From: Symbiodinium microadriaticum | Lineage: Eukaryota > Sar > Dinophyceae > Suessiales > Symbiodiniaceae | DNA length: 64,000 bases | Assembly (NCBI GenBank): GCA_001939145.1 | Contig: LSRX01000519.1 | Span: 102,051 to 166,050 of the forward strand | Direction of reading: 5' to 3' | Shown: piece by piece, positions 58,246 to 64,000 of the stretch | How positions within the stretch are numbered: the stretch's first letter is position 1 | Layout of the letters: every line of letters begins with the position of its first letter | Position numbers and translations under genes: made by a program | Notes under the pieces: model-generated | Told to the model about the DNA's origin: nothing | Databases searched by the model: none | The model's input: the letters and a program-made list of their open reading frames with translations, nothing else

Positions 58246-59342
58246 TTGAGTTTTACATGTGTTGCGACTTGCTAGTGTGCAGGTATCATTGGAAGCGGGT
58301 CTTCGATCTATCACATCACGTTCGGCCAACCAGCGACACAACACAGCTCTCCAGGAGAAAGATTTTCAGCCGTTCGTACTGCACCGTACCGCACGCGCTA
58401 CACGATCCCAACAAGTTAACCCCAGCTTGCAAGACTCCGAGCTCCCGCCAAGTCTGCTAGGCGGCCTAGACCTACATACGATTCCGCCATGGCTTTAACT
58501 CCTCAGTGGACCCTGGAGGCCTGCGTCAGTGATAAGGCGTGCCGACAGTTTGTCCTCGGAGCGGACAACCTGGTTTTCAAAGCATCAGTCAGGGAGAAGG
58601 CCTTCGTGCACATTGGAATCTGAGGGCAGAGCTCGAAACCGCCACAGCCTCGCACCATCACGCTGTGGCATGACAGTGAGAGTGAGACATTCAACAAGGA
58701 GGCAAGATGACGCAAGTGCTGCAACAAGCGCCAAGCTTGCTGGATCTCCGCCTGTTGCCGCAGCTGGCAATCTGTCATCGCTGATGCTGGTTCGCGCTCT
58801 TCTCAACCAAGAGGCAGAGGCACGACGAAATCGCTTGTGATTTCGTGGGCATGGCCCTCCTCCTGGAAATGCCAGTTCCGTCTTCTCCACACCCGGCTCT
58901 CACCGTGTCTTGGCGGTCAGCGGCTCCATGGTCTCAATCAGGTCCAGGCTGTGGTCTTTCTGTACGCCTAAGCTGGCCCGCGGAGATACGCATCTTTGCA
59001 GGTCTGCTTGTGCACTTGGTTGCCGGCGTGGCTGCTCCTGCCAACACGAAGATTTGCTCTTGCTCTGTATGAGTCGATGAGTTTCCAGTGACACAGCAAC
59101 CGGTCCGGAGCGTGACATGCCCAACTTGAGGAACCCTCTGCTAGTTGTGACCATGGCCAATTCGACCCACGATTGGGTCTGCCACTCCCTCACCCCCCAT
59201 CATGGCACTCCAGTGCATTTTGACGCTTCTGTATCTTGCCTTCAATTGGTGGACCTGGAAGTGCCACGAACCCTGCCTGCTCCTGGTCAGCATCTTGCTT
59301 GCTAGGAGATCGAAGGCCATTTAAAGCGGAGCCTGGGAGCTG
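58246..59342. other. No gene assigned
   Basis: A plus-strand stretch near 58693-58840 (ends NLSSLMLVRALLNQEAEARR and a stop) and the opposite minus frame are both open; neither matches a family. Confidence 0.35.
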
Positions 59343-59741
59343 CAAAGCGACAAAGGAAATGCCAGGCATTCTGAGACTCCGGCGGATCAGGTACCAGCCA
59401 AAGCCGGCCTTGTGCTCCTCGGCATCGTTCGGCCTTACGAAGCAAAGCAGCGATGCAAGATGAAGCAAGTATTTACCCAGCCATGCACGCTTTTTTCGAC
59501 ATTGCTGGACTCCTTCTCTCCTTCTGAGGTGCCAGACTTGACCTGATCCGATTCCTGAGAGCTACAGTATCGTGTGTTTGATGCAGAGCCACTTGGGAAC
59601 TCTTTGCGGCAAAGAGTCTCCATCCTCCAGACACTCGTCAGCTACTCGCCTCCCCTGTCGAATCTGTTCTAGTTGCTCGGCCACCATATCCGATCTGAAC
59701 GCCCAAGTGCTCTGCTGGAGTTCCTTCGGAGCTGTTCTGCC
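59343..59741 (-). CDS. Minus-strand exons, unidentified
   Basis: Two good exon-like stretches: 59589-59741 (TAPKELQQSTWAFRSDMVAE, then QIRQGRRVADECLEDGDS) and 59343-59456 (LLCFVRPNDAEEHKAGFGWY, then RRSLRMPGISFVAL). A weaker one lies between them (SDQVKSGTSEGEKESSNVEK at about 59500-59560). The three are in different frames, consistent with introns of about 50 bp. No family recognised. Confidence 0.42.
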
Positions 59742-60844
59742 ACCTAAACAAGGACAGTAGCTCGGCTTCTCTGCGGGCAACGCCAACAGTCTGTAAGTTC
59801 AACGCGGAGAATACGGCGAAGTAGGAGACACCTAAGCTGCACTTGATTCATCTTAGACAGACACAGTATACAGCGTATGTGCAGCAAGTCAGCAGGACAA
59901 GACGATCACTGGAATGCAAACAATTATCTCAGCTCCTCAGCCCCAAGCAGGCACAAGCTTCGACTGATTTGCCTTCGGGCCCAAAGGTGGCAAGCCATGA
60001 AGCGGAAACCGGAGCAGGCAATATAGTGCAAGGTCAGAGCTGGTGAAAGCTTTGAGTGCGCCTTAGGCGATCAATCCATCTGAGAATTCTTCTTCTGCAC
60101 GCTCTCCGAAGGTGCTGTTATATTGTGCTGTTCGGTCCCGAGGCACACCAAGAGCGGCCGCCAGCAGAACGCGCCCGCAGTCGGCAGAAGGGCCGTGGCC
60201 GTTTCTCACCGCCGCTGCGGGCACAGGCCTTGCCAGACAAAGGACTCGAAATCTGTCCTGTCGACCCCGGGATGCGAGGCTCGTTACATCTGGCCCTGGT
60301 TTTAAGCATTTGCTGTTGCAACTGCTGCCTCAGTGTATCTGCGCGTGTGTGTGCGTGTGCACGTTTTTTCCATTCCCAGATTTAGGGCTTCAGCATCCAG
60401 GAACCGCTGCTGGGACTCATCCCATCTTTGCCCTAATCTCCACGACTGCGCACCAATTGGGGCGGTGGGTCTTGGCGAAGAGCCTAAGAGGCCGGCAGTT
60501 GTGGCATCGCTCTTCCAATGGCTGCACTCCAAACGAACCCCCCGCCCCAAGCCCCTCAAGGAAACATGTATCTCGCTGGAACGCTCCCTAGAGGCAAAGA
60601 GTGTTTTCTACTGTACTGCAGACTTTCCGGATGGATCATGCAGGTGCAAGATGAAATGCGAGACGTATCGCTTGCAATACCACTGACTCCACCAGGGCTG
60701 ATCAAGAGTCGCAACTCTCTCTCCTTGGAGAGAGTTTCGAGCCAGTCACCCAAAAATGTAGAACAGAAGCACGCAACACAAGCCACGACCACGTCTTGAA
60801 GGAAGGCCACCACGGGAGGATTGCGACGACTCACTGCATTTAGA
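59742..60844. other. No gene assigned
   Basis: Frames on both strands are open near 60112-60591; a short GTGTGTGCGTGTGCACG run lies at about 60345. Nothing recognisable. Confidence 0.35.
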
Positions 60845-61018
60845 ACCATCCCGCACTTTCTTTCCTTCTGCGTCAACGAACAGAACAGTTGGAGTTCGCG
60901 CAGGAGCAGCTAACTTGTTTGGCTTCATCTTCTTGCCTTGGCCGTTGCAACGAACACACTCTGCTCTGAGACATCCTCGCCACTCTGCTGCACATATCAG
61001 ATTTCCCTTCCTGCCACG
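60845..61018 (-). CDS. Minus-strand exon with Cys pairs
   Basis: The minus strand reads KGNLICAAEWRGCLRAECVR then CNGQGKKMKPNKLAAPARTP and TVLFVDAEGKKVRDG. The CVRCNGQGKK segment resembles one half of a DnaJ-type zinc finger (CxxCxGxG), but a second half is not visible in the same exon. Function not assigned. Confidence 0.4.
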
Positions 61019-61551
61019 ATTCTCCAAGCAACAGCGTAGCGGATGTGATGGCCACAGCAAGGCAACTAACTTCAAGAGTCACATGTACCTCATCACTTCG
61101 TGTCGAAACCGAATTCCAACTGTAGCCCCTCGAAAGGCCTCTGAAACCCGCAAAGCACATTTAGCCGGTCATGAGGTCCTTTATCGGCAGTGTCGCGAGG
61201 GAAAACACCAGGACCAAACTAAGGCCCGAACCAGAGACATGGACCCTGATTCTGCAAGTGCCTTCAAGAGCTCCGGCACCTACGCGAGTCTTGGCAGGGT
61301 GAGCGTCTGTGAGACTGTGAGAGTATGCAGTTTTTCGCCAAACCATGTTTTGGCATTGGGCCACTTGCAATCTCTGCTCTTGCGCGGAGGAACACATGAT
61401 AGTACAATATAGTACAGATCACGCACCATGATGCCTTTCCCAAATTGCCACCAGTCTGACAGGCGGTCACCTCGCCAGCACGGAATGCCGCAATTTTGCC
61501 CCTTTTCCCATACCAATTGCGCTTATCTTGTCCCGTGCTTGCCAGCTCGCT

Positions 61552-62389
61552 CTGTGTCGCTAAGACTCTGACGGCAGTGGCAAAAGCGATGGAATCCAGG
61601 TCGATGGCGCCTGGTCGTGAGTGCTTTTTGATCGTGGCTGCACGTCGGGCAGCTCTAGACGCATGTGTACGCAAAGACTCAAGGGCACCCATACACATGT
61701 GTGCACATCAGCAATCGACTGTGGAGTTTTAAAGTGCTTGCTGAAGTCACCAACGGATTGATCGTTCAGCACTGTTCCTTGGCACAGGGCTTACTGGTGG
61801 CTGTGTGAGAAACGAACCTATTCAGGGTGGATGCAGAGATCTGGCTTGCGCAAACGCCTGACGCGGCAAGAAACACCTTTGACTGGGTGGCTGCTCCTCG
61901 GCCGCATGACGCCGCATAAGGGGACTGCAATGCCGCTCTGTTACAGAACTGCGTGCGGACGGCCATGGCAATCAGGACGAACAGAAGTCAACCAAGGAGA
62001 CACGCTGCAAACGAAGACTTCGAACCGCATTGAAGACTGCATGTGCATCTCCCTCTTAGCGAATCCTACTCACTCGCCAACGCCACTTCGGAACCCACCA
62101 TTCGCATTGCACTCTTTGCATCATGCGACAATTCAAAGTTGGTGCTATCAGCGAGATACAGACAAGCACCGCGACTATGCACTTGTCTTGATTGTCCCAA
62201 GAGTCACAGCTTGTATCATGAATGGTTTGAACCGGCCTTGACGGGCTCCGAGGAGAAAGTTCAAGGCTTGCTCCCAGAGAACTCCTGGGCAGCAACCATG
62301 CTGCCTGCATTTTCCCCTCTGGTAAGTCGCCGGCCTTGTACGCAAGCCCTGAGAGCAACTCCAAAGGTCATAACATTGGGCCTGGAAGG
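61552..62389 (-). CDS. PPR-like exons
   Basis: Two minus-strand pieces resemble pentatricopeptide repeat helices: 62333-62389 (PSRPNVMTFGVALRACVQG, compare the PNVVTYNxLIxAC core of the family) and 61552-61644 (RAATIKKHSRPGAIDLDSIA then FATAVRVLATQ). PPR proteins bind organellar RNA and are very numerous in dinoflagellates. Only two motifs are recognisable, so the assignment is tentative. They could share a gene with the Cys-pair exon downstream. Confidence 0.4.
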
Positions 62390-62482
62390 ACACCGCTCAA
62401 TACGTGAATCGCACAGGTCTGCCAATTCTTCTCGCCGTCCGCACCTTTGATTCCCAATCTGCATCGCCACCTTACTTTGCAT

Positions 62483-62935
62483 AGAGCATCAGCTGAGCAT
62501 CATATAGCAATAGCAGATGGCATCAGATGGTTGTGCGTGAGTCTTTCCACATCACAGGTTGTCAGTTTTGCTTCAGGATGTTTGAAGCACTTTAAGGCCA
62601 TCGCGACAGCTTGCAACGCGTCCTGCCAGTGACCCGCGGCTTCGCATGAGGACGCGACAGCCTAAGCGCCGGTCTTTTCATGGGAACAATTTCAGAAATT
62701 ATTCCGAAGGGGGGATTTATTCCAAAACGTGGGTGACGTTTTGAATCGAATAATGAGTCGCAACCCGGGTCTGCAATCGGGGTCTGGAAGCAACTTGGTC
62801 TCGTGAGGGTTGCGGGGAGTGGGGCTTTTTTGTAAGTTTGACATCTTTTCTACTGTTTTTTGAGTGTGCTGCATCTAGTTTGTGTGTTTGTTGTTTGTCT
62901 TTCGATCTAGAATTTCGGAATTGCTACCCCGGTGT
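62483..62935. other. No gene assigned
   Basis: Mixed sequence without coding texture; a near-palindromic TTATTCCGAAGGGGGGATTTATTCC lies at about 62700. Confidence 0.4.
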
Positions 62936-63175
62936 CCACAAAGCAAGGGTTTGGCCCCTAACCCTTTTTGCAGAGGGCTCGCCTCCTCGCCGGGAGCTTC
63001 CTCTAAATCCCAAAGCAGAAACCAAACCCAGAAACCCTTTTTGCATCTGGTTTGCAGCGACTCAACCCAGAAACCCTGAACCCAGAAACCCCTAAACTTA
63101 GAAACTCCAAACCTGCCCTAGAAACCCTTTTGTCGCCAGGCCTCTTAAGGGGAGAAAACTCCAGACACCCGAAAC
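62936..63175. repeat. Degenerate telomere-like A/C-rich tract
   Basis: Many AGAAACCC, GAACCC and CCCCTAAAC words without exact periodicity, similar in style to those at 14625-14840 and 28508-28600. A frame open through it is a by-product of the repeat. Confidence 0.5.
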
Positions 63176-64000
63176 CATCTTAACCACTTTTTTTGCAGCT
63201 GGGCTCTGAGTGTCAGCCAGCAAGTCCGCCCGCGTTCTGAGGCACCCTGGGCCCCTAGACTCTGAACCTAGAAACCTGTTCGGACCCGGGTTGCCGCATC
63301 CACGGGTTAGAATCTTATTCCACATTATTCCGCCTCTTCCCCTCCACGTCCTTTTGATAACATGCGCAAAAGCAGATATCCTGCGAACATTATGCCGAGA
63401 TGTAACGCCCACTCTCCCGCATGCCTAAGCGCTTGATGTGAGCACATTTGGCTTGGAGTCAAGAGCTCTCTAATTACCCAGATTTTGTTCCAAAAGCTTT
63501 AGGCCCGGGCGTTGTATGCACACGTGTCAGGCCTGGCAGGTGCGACTCAGAAGCAAACAAACTGAGAAGCGAAGAAGCACTTCCCCACGCTTTGGAGACA
63601 TGGCTACTGACGGCTACTGCTTCCGCAAACATCCCTTCCCCCAGCCCATCCCTGCCGACCTCACTCCTGCATGACAGGAGCTGCTTGACAACCCAACTCT
63701 TCGCCTACGGCCTCGTGAAAACCATGACCCTTCTTGAGTTGGCATATGTCCTGCAGCTGCCATTTCTGAGGACAGGCGCAGGGCCTCAGATGCAGCAAAA
63801 CTCTACAATCTCTATCAACCTGGCACGATTTATCACAGATTGAGTGCACGAGCGGTTCCCAGCAGCAAGGTTCATCCGTCTGGGGCTTCTGCCCACTTCC
63901 ACTGCACAGCAGCGGCACAAGCGCTGATGGCCGCCTGACATAGTGCGCAACGCAATGCGACAGATATACTCCTTCCTGTGCAGAGAACTTCCCATGGATA
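63176..64000. other. No gene assigned at the right end
   Basis: A 131-codon plus frame (63448-63843) is the longest, but shows no domain and overlaps an open minus frame at 63661-63918. No repeats or RNA genes seen. Confidence 0.4.

Noticed and set aside
1..64000. CRISPR arrays, bacterial operons or integrase sites
   Set aside because: No regularly spaced identical repeats with unique spacers, no ribosome-binding sites and no bacterial gene order; the DNA is eukaryotic throughout.

Overview
The window is nuclear DNA of a dinoflagellate. The direct evidence is a 21-nt perfect copy of the dinoflagellate spliced-leader exon at 21192-21212. It is supported by genes broken into 30-100 bp exons whose introns are often GC-AG or GA-AG, by a class II fructose-bisphosphate aldolase gene in a near-identical tandem duplication, by heavy microsatellite load, and by long one-direction gene blocks.

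Layout. 1-8990: repeats (a 22-24 bp minisatellite, a 1.7 kb TATATG/TATG/TC block, a CATA block) around unrecognised coding-like pieces. 8997-19802: two copies of a ~4.9 kb unit, each with a complete ~20-exon class II aldolase gene, separated by a ~1 kb repeat-rich spacer. 19803-24160: spliced-leader relic followed by a frameshifted non-LTR retrotransposon, ending at an N pair beside a 12-nt match to an Illumina adapter. 24175-31390: nothing I can name. 31394-32185: succinate dehydrogenase assembly factor 2 (SDHAF2/SdhE). 33756-34139: a good but unidentified coding exon. 36.5-44.2 kb: a long run of small plus-strand exons with three EF-hand/EF-hand/IQ cassettes, PDZ-like pieces, charged helices and a Pro/Ala-rich end. 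44492-45968: threonine synthase-like 2, nearly intronless. 46962-52085: a 5.1 kb extremely A+T-rich island without genes. 52.1-62.5 kb: minus-strand exons, including Sel1-like repeats, a membrane helix and PPR-like pieces. 62.6-64.0 kb: degenerate telomere-like CCCTAAA-type tract and unassigned sequence.

Organisation. Nearly every gene I could name from 9 to 46 kb is on the plus strand, and nearly every exon-like stretch from 52 to 62.5 kb is on the minus strand. The A+T-rich island therefore sits where two unidirectional gene blocks converge. Its GC skew changes sign across its length and its cytosines are strongly biased to the TC context. This is the most unusual feature of the window.

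Limits. Exon ends are judged by eye from protein-family conservation and are approximate. Many short exon-like calls are inference from amino-acid texture only. The metabolic genes (aldolase, SDHAF2, threonine synthase-like) are housekeeping functions with no evident joint pathway.
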